From NCBI GenBank assembly GCA_945870545.1, contig CAMBTF010000008.1, positions 1 to 15,518 on the forward strand: a stretch of DNA of 15,518 nucleotides. Direction: 5' to 3'. The position numbers and the translations under genes were made by a program. Source of the DNA: Akkermansia muciniphila (GTDB lineage Bacteria; Verrucomicrobiota; Verrucomicrobiia; Verrucomicrobiales; Akkermansiaceae). Position 1 is the first letter of the stretch, and each line of letters opens with the position of its first letter. The notes under the pieces are model-generated. The model ran no database searches, was not told where the DNA came from, and saw only the letters and a program-made list of their open reading frames with translations. Below, piece after piece: positions 7,836 to 15,257 of the stretch.

Positions 7836-10800
7836 TTAAAATCCCAGCCACGGCCCGAGCCACTTCTCGACTTCCTGCACGCTCATTCCCTTCCGCGCCG
7901 CGTAGTCCTCGATCTGGTCTTTCTGCAGTTCGGAAAGCGCGAAGTAGTGGCTTTCCGGATGTGAGAAATACAGCCCGCAGACCGCCGCCCCCGGATGCAT
8001 TGCGCAGCTTTCCGTGAGATAAACTCCCGTCGCATCGGTGGCTCCCAGTAGTTCGAAAAGGATGGGCTTCTCCGTGTGATCCGGTTGCGCCGGATAGCCG
8101 GGAGCGGGGCGGATGCCTTGGTAGTTTTCATGGATCAGCGCATCTTTGGTCAACTCGCCTTCCGCCTCGTATCCCCACTGAATGCGAGCCTTGTGGTGCA
8201 GCATTTCCGCAAACGCCTCCGCCAAACGGTCGGCGATGGCCTTCACCATGATCGAGCCGTAGGGATCGTTCTCGGCATCGAGCTCCTTCGCATACTCGTC
8301 CGCCCCGTGGATACCGACGACGAAGCCGCCGATGTGATCCGTGGCGGCGGATTGCATCCGCCCTGCCAAGCCACCATCCCTCACAAACTTCCAATCCACC
8401 AAACCGGCCGACTCAGGATTCCCCAGCACATATTTTGTCTGATTCCCGAATTCCTCCCCATCACGGATAATGTGGTCATACGATTCTTTTTGCCAAAACG
8501 CGCCTTCCCTTCCCAAAACCTTGTTCGCCTCTCTCGCGCTGAACCTCTTAATGCTATGCAGGATTTCGGAAAGCGACTCGCCATCTCTCGGAGACAAAAT
8601 CATGTGGACATGGTTCGGCATGACGCACCATGCACCCAGGTCGTAACGGCTTCCCGCAAAGTGATTTATTGCTTCCGCCACAATCCTGGCGATCCGCACG
8701 TCTTTCATCCAGCTTTCGCCCAACCCCTGGTCAAGAACGCTTTCGATTCGATCCCGGTAAAGCTTGTCCAGGTTTTTTCGGAGGTCTTTGGCCAACCCAT
8801 CCTCGCCGTCTTCCTCGGCTTTTTCGATTCTGCGCTTCAGGTCTTCTTTTTCTTTCGCGTAGGCGACGAGGACACCCTTCGGAAACGTATCTTCCAGACG
8901 GAACGTGACGGCGTAAGTGGCTCCTTCGCGATACCAGTGAGGCAGGCTACCCCATTTTTCTTTTTTGATGCTTGGGTTGTGTTTGGCAGGGCGGATGCAA
9001 TCCGCCGCCACAGGTTTCACCCAATCCGCCAGCGCGACGTTCGGCTTTCCGGAGGTCTTCTTGAGCTGTTGGCGTAGGGTGTGGAATTTCGTGCGTTCGG
9101 TTCCGTCTTCGTTGAAAACGGCGATGTCATCGCCATCCGAGTTCGCCGGGAAAAATCCATAGATCCCGCGCGCGCGGAGACGGTTTTCCGCGACCAGTTT
9201 CTCAAGATAAACGAGCGCCTCGGCGTGGAGTTTTTTCGCTTCGGCTGCGCCGCCTTCGTTTTTCGTTTTCAGCACCATCTTCTCACGATCCCACACACCG
9301 CGCAGTTCCCAGGCGTGGAAAAAGGGGGTCCAGTCGATGTATTCTAACAGTTCGGAAATCTCGGGTTCGATGACCTGCGTGCCCGTGAACGAAGGCACCG
9401 GCGGGCTGTAGGAATCCCAATCGTATTTCGGAGCCGCCGCGCGGGCTTCCGCGAGAGAGATGGTTTCCTTCTTCGGCCCGCCAAGGAAATTTTCCCGTGC
9501 GATCCGCTGTTTCTCCCGGAGTTCCCGGACAAATTCATCGCGACCGTCTTTGGAAAGCAGCGAGGTCGTCACCGGCACGGAGCGCGAGGCATCGTTCACA
9601 TGCACGACCGGCCCTGAGTAATGCTCCGCGATCTTGATCGCCGTGTGCGCGGCGGAAGTTGTAGCACCGCCGATCAGAAGTGGAACCGTGAAACCGCGGC
9701 GCTCCATTTCCTTCGCGACATGCACCATTTCATCGAGCGATGGCGTGATGAGGCCCGAAAGCCCGATCACGTCCGCACCGAGTTCGATGGCCTTATCCAA
9801 AATCTTATCACAGGAAACCATCACGCCCATATCGGTGACCTCGAAGCCGTTGCAGGAGAGCACCACGCCAACGATATTCTTGCCGATGTCGTGGACGTCA
9901 CCTTTGACGGTCGCGATCAGGAAACGTCCCGCCGAGTTGCCGCGTTCCGCCACTTTCAAAGCCTCGTCGAAGGACATGCCGGGGTTCTTTTGCTGGATCG
10001 CCTCGATATCGCCGGCGAGGTTTTCCGCTTTCTCGGCTTCCATGTAAGGGAAAAGCCATGCCACCGCCTTCTTCATCACGCGGGCGGATTTCACCACCTG
10101 CGGCAGGAACATTTTTCCCGCGCCGAACAGATCGCCGACCACGCCCATGCCATCCATCAGCGGCCCTTCGATCACTTTCAGCGGCCTGCCGTATTTCTGG
10201 CGCGCCTCTTCGGTGTCGTCATCGATGAAGCGGTCGATGCCTTTCAGCAACGCGTGCTCCAGTCGTTTCTCCACGCTGTCTTCTCGCCACGAAAGGTCTT
10301 CCTCGATCTTCTTACCGCCGATGCCTTTGTAGCTTTCCGCCAGATCCAACAGGCGTTCCGTCGAGTCTTCGCGGCGGTTCAGCAGCACGTCCTCCACGCA
10401 CTCTAACAGGTCTTTCGGGATCTCGTCGTAAACCTCCAGCATACCCGCGTTGACGATGCCCATGTCCATCCCTGCCTGGGTTGCGTGGTAGAGGAATGCG
10501 GAATGCATCGCCTCGCGCACCTTGTTATTGCCGCGGAAAGAGAAAGAAATATTGGAAACGCCTCCCGAGATTTTCGCACCCGGCAAGTGCTCCTTGATCC
10601 ATCGCGTGGCGTTGATGAAGTCGAGGGCGTAGTTGTTGTGTTCCTCGATCCCGGTAGCGACCGTCAGGATATTGGGATCGAAAATGATGTCGTTGGGATT
10701 GAAGCCGACCTCATCAACAAGGATACGGTAAGCCCGCTCGCAGATGCGGATCTTCTCATCGTAGGTTGCCGCCTGGCCCTTCTCATCGAACGCCATCACC

Positions 10801-11246
10801 ACCACGGCCGCGCCGTATTTCATGATGTGTTTCGCGTTCGTCTTGAAAATCTCCTCGCCTTCTTTCAGAGAGATCGAGTTCACGATCCCCTTCCCTTGGA
10901 GATGCTTCAAGCCCTCCTCAAGGATCTCCCATTTCGAGGAATCCACCATGATCGGCACCCTCGCGACGTCCGGCTCGCCCTGGAGCAGGTCGAGGTATTT
11001 CGCCATCATCGCCTTGCCGTCGATGAGGCCGTCGTCGAAGCAGATATCGATCACGTTCGCGCCATTCGCGACTTGCTGGCGGGCGACCTCGACCGCCGCC
11101 TCCAGATCACCGGCGCGCACGAGTTTCGCGAACTGCGGCGAGCCCGCCACGTTCGTCCGTTCCCCGATCATCAGGAAGCCCTTTGCTTCATCGTGGTTGT
11201 AAGCCTCCGTCCCGGAGAGCCTGAGAGCTGGTTTGATATGTTGCAT
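7836..11246 (-). CDS. metH: Methionine synthase MetH, C-terminal three modules, with in-frame RAYT transposase insertion
   Basis: Folate, cobalamin and activation modules of B12-dependent methionine synthase, which transfers methyl from methyl-tetrahydrofolate to homocysteine. The ATG at 11246 gives 1136 residues; the longer frame upstream runs through the inverted repeat and the GxxExxY gene. The folate module is about 8-310 ([41 protein letters not shown]). The B12 module holds DVHDIG (D450, H452, G455), GLSGLITPS (496-504) and IGGATTS. The activation domain starts near 600 ([19 protein letters not shown]) and ends with the AdoMet-binding RPAPGYP (1046-1052), [14 protein letters not shown] and [17 protein letters not shown]. 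Between ALADWVKP and [10 protein letters not shown], where MetH is normally continuous, about 224 extra residues (746-969) form a complete REP-associated transposase in the same frame. The homocysteine module is a separate ORF upstream. Whether the chimera is active cannot be judged from sequence. Confidence 0.93.
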   Translation of the reverse strand: MQHIKPALRLSGTEAYNHDEAKGFLMIGERTNVAGSPQFAKLVRAGDLEAAVEVARQQVANGANVIDICFDDGLIDGKAMMAKYLDLLQGEPDVARVPIMVDSSKWEILEEGLKHLQGKGIVNSISLKEGEEIFKTNAKHIMKYGAAVVVMAFDEKGQAATYDEKIRICERAYRILVDEVGFNPNDIIFDPNILTVATGIEEHNNYALDFINATRWIKEHLPGAKISGGVSNISFSFRGNNKVREAMHSAFLYHATQAGMDMGIVNAGMLEVYDEIPKDLLECVEDVLLNRREDSTERLLDLAESYKGIGGKKIEEDLSWREDSVEKRLEHALLKGIDRFIDDDTEEARQKYGRPLKVIEGPLMDGMGVVGDLFGAGKMFLPQVVKSARVMKKAVAWLFPYMEAEKAENLAGDIEAIQQKNPGMSFDEALKVAERGNSAGRFLIATVKGDVHDIGKNIVGVVLSCNGFEVTDMGVMVSCDKILDKAIELGADVIGLSGLITPSLDEMVHVAKEMERRGFTVPLLIGGATTSAAHTAIKIAEHYSGPVVHVNDASRSVPVTTSLLSKDGRDEFVRELREKQRIARENFLGGPKKETISLAEARAAAPKYDWDSYSPPVPSFTGTQVIEPEISELLEYIDWTPFFHAWELRGVWDREKMVLKTKNEGGAAEAKKLHAEALVYLEKLVAENRLRARGIYGFFPANSDGDDIAVFNEDGTERTKFHTLRQQLKKTSGKPNVALADWVKPVAADCIRPAKHNPSIKKEKWGSLPHWYREGATYAVTFRLEDTFPKGVLVAYAKEKEDLKRRIEKAEEDGEDGLAKDLRKNLDKLYRDRIESVLDQGLGESWMKDVRIARIVAEAINHFAGSRYDLGAWCVMPNHVHMILSPRDGESLSEILHSIKRFSAREANKVLGREGAFWQKESYDHIIRDGEEFGNQTKYVLGNPESAGLVDWKFVRDGGLAGRMQSAATDHIGGFVVGIHGADEYAKELDAENDPYGSIMVKAIADRLAEAFAEMLHHKARIQWGYEAEGELTKDALIHENYQGIRPAPGYPAQPDHTEKPILFELLGATDATGVYLTESCAMHPGAAVCGLYFSHPESHYFALSELQKDQIEDYAARKGMSVQEVEKWLGPWLGF
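8341..8369. repeat. REP-type inverted repeat, left arm of the RAYT element
   Basis: This 29-nt arm is the perfect reverse complement of 8983-9011. It contains the self-complementary core GGCGGAT/ATCCGCC around TGC. In the metH reading direction it encodes the residues between the transposase end and DHIGGFVV. Confidence 0.9.
8983..9011. repeat. REP-type inverted repeat, right arm of the RAYT element
   Basis: This 29-nt arm is the perfect reverse complement of 8341-8369, with the same internal hairpin. In the metH direction it follows ALADWVKP directly and encodes VAADCIRPA, so it opens the insertion. It holds a GTG in the metH frame that could conceivably start the transposase on its own, but there is no Shine-Dalgarno sequence. 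Confidence 0.9.
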
Positions 11247-11256
11247 GGTATGAAAT

Positions 11257-11297
11257 TTTTCACCGCAGAGGCGCGGAGGTCGCGGAGGGTCGCAGAG
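11257..11297. repeat. Left inverted repeat of the GxxExxY element
   Basis: This 41-nt arm pairs with 11715-11755 at 39 of 41 positions. It is built of four degenerate 7-10-nt units of the form CGC(A/G)GAGG. It lies between the GxxExxY stop codon (11302) and the metH start codon (11246), so it would form part of the ribosome-binding region of the downstream metH ORF. Confidence 0.9.
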
Positions 11298-11301
11298 TTT
11301 T

Positions 11302-11700
11302 TTATTCGGGAAAATTGTGAACCTGGCGTTTGATTCCATCGATCAACCGCACCGTGTGGAAATTGATGAGAAGTCCGAGATGTTTTTTGGACATGCGCAG
11401 ATAGGTCAAGAGTTGGGCCGAGTGGATCGGCAAAAGGCTTTCAACCGTCTTCACCTCGATGATGAGCGAATTCTCAACGAGCAAATCAATACGATAAGCA
11501 TCCTCGATCTCCAGATCCTTGTATCTGATAGGAAGCGACAACTGCCTCTTCACCTCAAAGCCCTGCAACTCCAGCTCATGCATCAAGGACGCCTCATAGG
11601 TGGACTCCAAAAGTCCCGGACCAAAATCCCGATGCACCTCGATCGCCGCACCAATCGCTTTTTCACTCAGTCGATTCAATCGTTCTTTATCAGTTATCAT
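11302..11700 (-). CDS. GxxExxY family protein (PD-(D/E)XK nuclease-like)
   Basis: A small protein of 132 residues, the usual family length of about 125-135. The naming motif is in [11 protein letters not shown] (G29, E32, Y35). Other family marks are [11 protein letters not shown] (19-29), the putative PD-(D/E)XK core with D72 in YRIDLLVE and E82-V-K84 in IIEVKTVE, then [20 protein letters not shown] and a C-terminal GIKRQVHNF. It has been placed in the PD-(D/E)XK superfamily by homology; the biochemical role is not established, and nuclease activity here is inferred from the D...ExK residues. ATG at 11700 is preferred because it gives the family N-terminus and follows the purine-rich AGAAAAGAAAAAGATT; the longer open frame to 12078 overlaps metH. 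The gene sits between two metH ORFs on the same strand, inside a pair of inverted repeats. Confidence 0.92.
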   Translation of the reverse strand: MITDKERLNRLSEKAIGAAIEVHRDFGPGLLESTYEASLMHELELQGFEVKRQLSLPIRYKDLEIEDAYRIDLLVENSLIIEVKTVESLLPIHSAQLLTYLRMSKKHLGLLINFHTVRLIDGIKRQVHNFPE

Positions 11701-11714
11701 AATCTTTTTCTTTT

Positions 11715-11755
11715 CTCTGCGACCCTTTGCGACCTCCGCGCCTCTGCGGTGAAAA
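11715..11755. repeat. Right inverted repeat of the GxxExxY element
   Basis: This 41-nt arm is nearly the reverse complement of 11257-11297; the two mismatches are adjacent (AA for GG). It begins 2 nt from the stop codon of the upstream metH ORF. In the shared metH transcript, the two arms could pair into a long stem that loops out the whole GxxExxY gene. Confidence 0.9.
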
Positions 11756-11756
11756 T

Positions 11757-12845
11757 TTATTTCCTTACCTTTCTCGGAGCCACGCCCCTGACCCCTTCCG
11801 CGATGGCGCGGACGTGTTCCGGGGTGTTGCCGCAGCAGCCGCCCGCGAAGTTGATCAGGCCGCTTTCCGCGAAGTCCTTCATGAATTCCTTCATGTGCGG
11901 CGGCTCCAGATCGAAGCCGGTGGGAGCGAGTGGATTCGGTAGGCCGGCGTTCGGGTAGGCGGAAACATAAGTCCCCGCCACCTCGGAAAGTTCCTCCAGG
12001 AACGGCCGCATCAGATCCGGGCCGAGCGAGCAGTTCAACCCGATCGCCAGCGGCTTGGTGTGCATGAAAGCATTCCACAGCGCCTCGACTTTTTGTGCGG
12101 AAATCATCGTTTCCCCGCCCAGCCCGACCGCCGCCGAGATGATCACCGGCAGATGGATTTTCCGTTCATCGAAAACATCCAGCACCGCCACCGCAGCGGC
12201 CTTGGCGTTGAGCGAATCGAAGATCGTCTCGATCATCAGGATGTCGCAGCCGCCCTCGATCAATCCACGCACCTGCATCCGATAGGCCTCCAAAACCTGA
12301 TCGAAAGTCACCACCCGGAACGAGGCGTCCTCCGCGTCCGGCGAATTGCTAAGGGAAACAGTGAGCGGCCCGATTGCACCGGCGACGTAGCGTTTCACGC
12401 CGGTATCCGTCCCCACATCATCCGCCATTTTCCGGGCGAGCTGGGAGCCTTTTACGTTCATTTCCCACGCCAGCTCGTTGAGGAAATCGTTTTCCAGGAT
12501 CTTCTGGAAAAACTCCGGATCCTTGCGCCCGCCTTTTTCACGCGGATCCTCCACGAAAAACTCGCTCTGCGCGATCCCGGTGGCCGAGAAAGTGTTTGTC
12601 TCACAGATATCGGAACCGGCCTCGTAAAAGCGCTTGTGGATGTCCGCGATCACCTGGGGCTGGGTGATCGAGAGGATGTCGCCGTTGTTCAGGAGATCCT
12701 TCTCGTTTTTTGCAAACCTCTCCCCGCGCGCCGCCGCCTCATCCAAGCCGTATGTCCGGATCGTCGTGCCCATTGCGCCGTCCAGCACCATGATCCGCTG
12801 CCCCAGCTCCCTCTCCATTTCCGCCGTGAAATCCTCCTGTGCCAT
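11757..12845 (-). CDS. metH: Methionine synthase MetH, homocysteine-binding module (separated by insertion)
   Basis: N-terminal homocysteine S-methyltransferase module of cobalamin-dependent methionine synthase, 362 residues. Motifs: LDGAMGT (21-27), ETNTFSA (82-88), MIETIFD (204-210) and the three zinc ligands that bind and activate homocysteine, C272 in GLNCS and C337-C338 in GGCCGNTP. It ends APRKVRK, the position where intact MetH (for example the E. coli protein, which has PRK followed a few residues later by CRLSG) continues into the folate module. The stop TAA falls at the border of the inserted GxxExxY element. The module itself looks complete and foldable, so it could act in trans with the downstream ORF. 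ATG at 12845 gives a normal N-terminus. Confidence 0.95.
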   Translation of the reverse strand: MAQEDFTAEMERELGQRIMVLDGAMGTTIRTYGLDEAAARGERFAKNEKDLLNNGDILSITQPQVIADIHKRFYEAGSDICETNTFSATGIAQSEFFVEDPREKGGRKDPEFFQKILENDFLNELAWEMNVKGSQLARKMADDVGTDTGVKRYVAGAIGPLTVSLSNSPDAEDASFRVVTFDQVLEAYRMQVRGLIEGGCDILMIETIFDSLNAKAAAVAVLDVFDERKIHLPVIISAAVGLGGETMISAQKVEALWNAFMHTKPLAIGLNCSLGPDLMRPFLEELSEVAGTYVSAYPNAGLPNPLAPTGFDLEPPHMKEFMKDFAESGLINFAGGCCGNTPEHVRAIAEGVRGVAPRKVRK

Positions 12846-12929
12846 GCCGGGAACTTACCGCCTGGAGCCCTGTGATCAAGTTTCAAATCATCAAATCACG
12901 ATATGATGATGGATAGAATCGGGCGCTCA

Positions 12930-12974
12930 GCATCTGGACAATACACGTCCGTCGTTACCACTTGTCCCAGATGC
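12930..12974. promoter_or_regulatory. Inverted repeat in the metH/cardiolipin synthase divergent spacer
   Basis: GCATCTGGACAA (12930-12941) and TTGTCCCAGATGC (12962-12974) pair over 12 bp with one bulged base, around a 20-nt loop. In the metH direction it lies 85 nt upstream of the start codon and could be a 5' leader hairpin; in the other direction it ends 21 nt before the cardiolipin synthase start. It matches no riboswitch consensus that I can recognise. The rest of the 150-bp spacer contains TATGAT (12902-12907) inside an ATCATC...GATGAT symmetry, a possible -10 or operator, without a convincing -35. Confidence 0.4.
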
Positions 12975-12995
12975 CGCAGCACCTAACCTAGCGTC

Positions 12996-14438
12996 ATGTT
13001 TGGATACGACATCGTGACTTCGACGTGGCTCGGGCTTGGGGCTTTGGTGGCGTTCTATCTTCTCGGTTTCGCGCATATCCTCCATGCTCTGATGCATGTC
13101 AGGACATCGCAGGGCGCGATCGCATGGGTGATCTCGTTGATCTCTGTGCCGTTTTTCGCGATCCCGCTCTATTGGCTGCTGGGGCGAACCAAATTCTCAG
13201 GATACGTGCGGGCACGGCGCGGCAACGATGTGGAAATGCGCAGGCTGGCGGCCGACATGTATGAACGGTTGCGCGGCTATGCGGTGGATCTGCCCGCTGA
13301 GGATGTATTCGAGCGCGCCGCCGAGGAATTGGGGGGCTTGCCTTTCACCCGCGGCAACGATCTGGAGCTGCTGATCGACGGACAAGAGACCTTCAGGCGG
13401 CTGTTTGAGGAGATCGCCGCCGCCAAGCACTACATCTGCGTGAACTTTTTCATCGTGAAAAACGACAAGGTGGGCGGAAAATTCCAGCGGGCACTGATCG
13501 ACAAGGCGAGGGCGGGCGTGAAGGTGTTTTTCCTTTTCGATGAGATCGGCTCGCACAAGCTTTCCTCCACTTTCCTCGGCGAACTGCAGGACGCGGGGGC
13601 GGAGTGCGAATCGTTCGGCGCGAACCGGCATTGGTGGTCGCGGCTCCAGCTGAATTTCAGAAACCACCGCAAGATCGTCGTGATCGACGGGGAAATGGCC
13701 TTCATCGGCGGGCTGAATGTGGGCGACGAGTATCTGGGCAGGGATAAGAAATTCGGGGATTGGCGGGATACGCACCTGTTGATCAAGGGGCCGGCGGTCG
13801 ATTCGGTGCAGCTGGTTTTCATAGAGGATTGGTTCTGGGCGTGCGACCGGGTGCCAGAGCTTTCATGGAAGCAGGAGGCTATGCCCGCAAACCAGACCGC
13901 CGCGATCATCCCCACCGGCCCGGCGGATCCGGTGGATTCATGGCAGCTTCTGGTGGCGGAGGCCGCGAATACGGCGCGGGAAAAACTGTGGATCACCAGC
14001 CCGTATTTCGTCCCCGACGAAGGGGTGCTGACGGCGCTCCAGCTCGCCGCGCTGCGCGGGGTGGATGTCCGCATCCTTTTACCGGATAAGGCGGATCACC
14101 TCCTCGTCTGGCTGTCCGCTTTCACCTACTACGAGCAATCCATACCCTACGGCGTGAAACTTTTCCGCTATCATCGCGGCTTCCTGCACCAGAAGGTCAT
14201 GCTCATCGATCGTCGGCTGGCGGCGATCGGCACGGCGAACCTCGACAACCGCTCGTTCCGCCTGAATTTCGAGATCACCGCCTTCGTTTCCGATAGGAAA
14301 TTCATTGCGTCGGTATGCGCAATGCTGGAGAAGGATTTCTCGGGATCCACCATGGTGAAGGTGGAGGAATTCACCGAAAAACCGTTCCTCTTCCGGGCGG
14401 CGTGCCGGGCGGCGAGGCTTACGGCTCCCGTGCAGTGA
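12996..14438 (+). CDS. cls: Cardiolipin synthase (phospholipase D superfamily)
   Basis: Membrane enzyme that condenses two phosphatidylglycerols (or a related pair) into cardiolipin. The 480 residues match bacterial Cls in length and layout. Two N-terminal membrane segments (about 11-33 and 41-62, the second with the family sequence PLYWLLGRTKFSGY) precede a cytoplasmic catalytic part with two HKD motifs: HRKIVVID (H224, K226, D231, followed by FIGGLNVGDEYLG) and HQKVMLID (H398, K400, D405, followed by IGTANLDNRSF). Both are intact, as activity requires. No clear Shine-Dalgarno sequence precedes the ATG. The choice between ClsA-like and other PLD-type synthases is not certain, but the N-terminal membrane segments favour the ClsA type. 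It converges on the lipoprotein gene downstream, 16 bp away. Confidence 0.93.
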   Translation: MFGYDIVTSTWLGLGALVAFYLLGFAHILHALMHVRTSQGAIAWVISLISVPFFAIPLYWLLGRTKFSGYVRARRGNDVEMRRLAADMYERLRGYAVDLPAEDVFERAAEELGGLPFTRGNDLELLIDGQETFRRLFEEIAAAKHYICVNFFIVKNDKVGGKFQRALIDKARAGVKVFFLFDEIGSHKLSSTFLGELQDAGAECESFGANRHWWSRLQLNFRNHRKIVVIDGEMAFIGGLNVGDEYLGRDKKFGDWRDTHLLIKGPAVDSVQLVFIEDWFWACDRVPELSWKQEAMPANQTAAIIPTGPADPVDSWQLLVAEAANTAREKLWITSPYFVPDEGVLTALQLAALRGVDVRILLPDKADHLLVWLSAFTYYEQSIPYGVKLFRYHRGFLHQKVMLIDRRLAAIGTANLDNRSFRLNFEITAFVSDRKFIASVCAMLEKDFSGSTMVKVEEFTEKPFLFRAACRAARLTAPVQ

Positions 14439-14454
14439 GGCGGAAAAATTCCGC

Positions 14455-15087
14455 TTAGCGGGCGGCGACCGAGCCCAGATCCGGACGCTGGCGGGTGATG
14501 TTGGTGAGCATCTGGCGGCAATGATTGAACTTCGTGCGCTGGCTGAGGATCTCCGCACTGCGCTTGAAGGAACCCCACTGCACCACGCTGATCTCGACGT
14601 TGCGGCGTCCCCACTTGTTCATCAGGTCCTTGCTGGGCTGATACATGTCGATGGTGCCGGTGCCGGTAAGGGCGGAGCCGTAATCATCCACAACATAAAG
14701 CTGGTTCATGCCTTTCACGCGGAAAACGGTGCCGACGGGATAGAATGACCAATCGGCGGCGGCGCTGCGGACGCGATCCGAGTAGCGGAGCGCGGTGCCG
14801 GCGGCGTTCTTGCTGCCATATTGGATGTGATCACACTCCGAGCAGGTGTAGGCGGTGGTGCGGACCACGCGGTGACGCTCACTGAAGGGATAGACCGGCA
14901 TCGAGTGCTTATCTTTCGGCTTGCCGGCGGCAGAGGCGATGAGCGCGGAGGAGGGTGGCGTGACCTTGAAATCTTTGGTGGTCGATCCGGGCGAATGGAC
15001 ACCGCCTGAAACAATTTTGAGGTCTGAGCCGCAACTTGCAAGGAAGGGAAGCGCGGCGGCCAAGGCGAAAAGGTAGGATAATCTCAT
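14455..15087 (-). CDS. 3D-domain lipoprotein, probable cell-wall-active protein
   Basis: A 210-residue exported protein. The N-terminus has a signal peptide ending in the lipobox LASC with lipidated Cys at 19, followed by a Ser/Pro/Gly-rich linker (about 20-65). The folded part (about 72-175) has the features of the 3D domain, a double-psi barrel related to the catalytic part of MltA and found in peptidoglycan-lytic proteins: RTTAYTCSECDH (76-87), FYPVGTVFRV (115-124), and the Asp-containing stretch VVDDYGSALTGTGTIDMY with D134, D135 and D147, then WGRRNVEISVVQWG. A lytic transglycosylase-like role at the cell envelope is inferred; no substrate evidence exists in the window. Cys residues at 82, 85 and 190 could form a disulfide. 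The start ATG at 15087 gives the lipoprotein signal directly. Confidence 0.85.
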   Translation of the reverse strand: MRLSYLFALAAALPFLASCGSDLKIVSGGVHSPGSTTKDFKVTPPSSALIASAAGKPKDKHSMPVYPFSERHRVVRTTAYTCSECDHIQYGSKNAAGTALRYSDRVRSAAADWSFYPVGTVFRVKGMNQLYVVDDYGSALTGTGTIDMYQPSKDLMNKWGRRNVEISVVQWGSFKRSAEILSQRTKFNHCRQMLTNITRQRPDLGSVAAR

Positions 15088-15120
15088 GTGTTAAATCGTG
15101 TTTTGGATGCGGGTTGAGTT

Positions 15121-15144
15121 TCCGCGAGGAGGCCTTCTCGCGGA
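15121..15144. promoter_or_regulatory. Perfect 8-bp hairpin in the leader of the 3D lipoprotein gene
   Basis: TCCGCGAG (15121-15128) and CTCGCGGA (15137-15144) pair perfectly around an 8-nt loop. It lies 34-57 nt upstream of the lipoprotein start codon, so it is either a leader structure of that transcript or the terminator of the upstream gene ending at 15258. No T-run follows on the minus strand, which argues against a simple terminator. Confidence 0.35.
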
Positions 15145-15211
15145 GATGTCTCATTTGCAAAAGACTCAGTTGTTTAGGCGCGTAAAAAAGGTGCCGCAAC
15201 CCAAAAAACTA

Positions 15212-15240
15212 CCAAACGGTTAATATCTCCGAAATAGATA
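15212..15240. promoter_or_regulatory. Small inverted repeat in the spacer upstream of the lipoprotein gene
   Basis: The 170-bp gap 15088-15257 holds the hairpin at 15121-15144 and, further upstream, ATATCT-ccgaaat-AGATAT (about 15222-15240), a 6+7+6 symmetry that could be an operator or part of an AT-rich promoter for the minus-strand lipoprotein gene. No clear -35/-10 pair could be assigned. The rest of the gap shows nothing recognisable. Confidence 0.2.
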
Positions 15241-15257
15241 TCGCATCAGATGGATCA

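Larger units (their letters stand above)
8341..9011 (-). mobile_element. RAYT (REP-associated tyrosine transposase, Y1/HUH) inserted inside metH
   Basis: The element is bounded by perfect 29-nt inverted repeats (8341-8369 and 8983-9011). Each arm is itself a hairpin, GGCGGAT-TGC-ATCCGCC, as expected of REP sequences. The encoded domain (roughly codons at 8972 down to 8378) starts [20 protein letters not shown], the standard RAYT opening. It has the metal-binding HUH-type motif MPNHVH and ends with the region of the nucleophilic tyrosine, [13 protein letters not shown] (Y939 of the MetH chimera). All hallmarks of an active Y1 transposase are present. No ATG precedes the domain: the likely original start region reads AGC ATC AAA AAA, so translation depends on metH unless the GTG inside the repeat (9011-9009) is used. 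Both repeats are read through in frame (VAADCIRPA at entry, LAGRMQSAA at exit). Confidence 0.9.
11256..11759 (-). mobile_element. Inverted-repeat element carrying a GxxExxY gene, inserted in the metH inter-module linker
   Basis: The element consists of a 41-nt arm at each end (11257-11297 and 11715-11755, identical at 39 of 41 positions when one is reverse-complemented) and one small gene between them. It separates metH at the junction of the homocysteine and folate modules. Removing 11256-11759 (504 nt, 168 codons) would join AAA of the upstream ORF to TTT CAT ACC ATG of the downstream ORF in one continuous frame, so these limits are a plausible estimate of the insertion. No transposase or integrase is encoded; the carried protein is nuclease-like. 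How the element moves is unknown to me. Confidence 0.7.

Noticed and set aside
7836..11246. Calling metH a plain pseudogene
   Set aside because: No frameshift or internal stop was found in either ORF and the key residues checked are intact; disruption is possible but not shown.
9621..11333. Long plus-strand frames (9621-10406 and 10485-11333) opposite metH
   Set aside because: Antisense to conserved MetH domains, His/Arg/Asp-rich composition typical of shadow frames, no family likeness.
11247..11339. Upstream extension of the downstream metH ORF to an ATG at 11339
   Set aside because: The extra 31 codons read through the inverted repeat and the 3' end of the GxxExxY gene and have no similarity to MetH; ATG at 11246 is directly followed by MetH sequence.
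11256..11759. Group I/II intron or intein explanation for the split metH
   Set aside because: No reverse transcriptase, LAGLIDADG/HNH motif, intein splicing residues or intron core is visible; the insert has its own ORF with stop and start codons and simple inverted repeats.
11701..12078. Longer open frame upstream of the GxxExxY gene
   Set aside because: It is the out-of-frame shadow of the metH homocysteine module and the repeat arm; the family N-terminus begins at 11700.
12060..12875. 271-codon plus-strand frame opposite the metH homocysteine module
   Set aside because: Antisense shadow of conserved codons with no recognisable motif.
12846..12995. SAM, SAH or cobalamin riboswitch upstream of metH
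   Set aside because: Expected by function, but the 150-bp spacer shows only one simple hairpin and none of the conserved cores of these riboswitch classes that I know.
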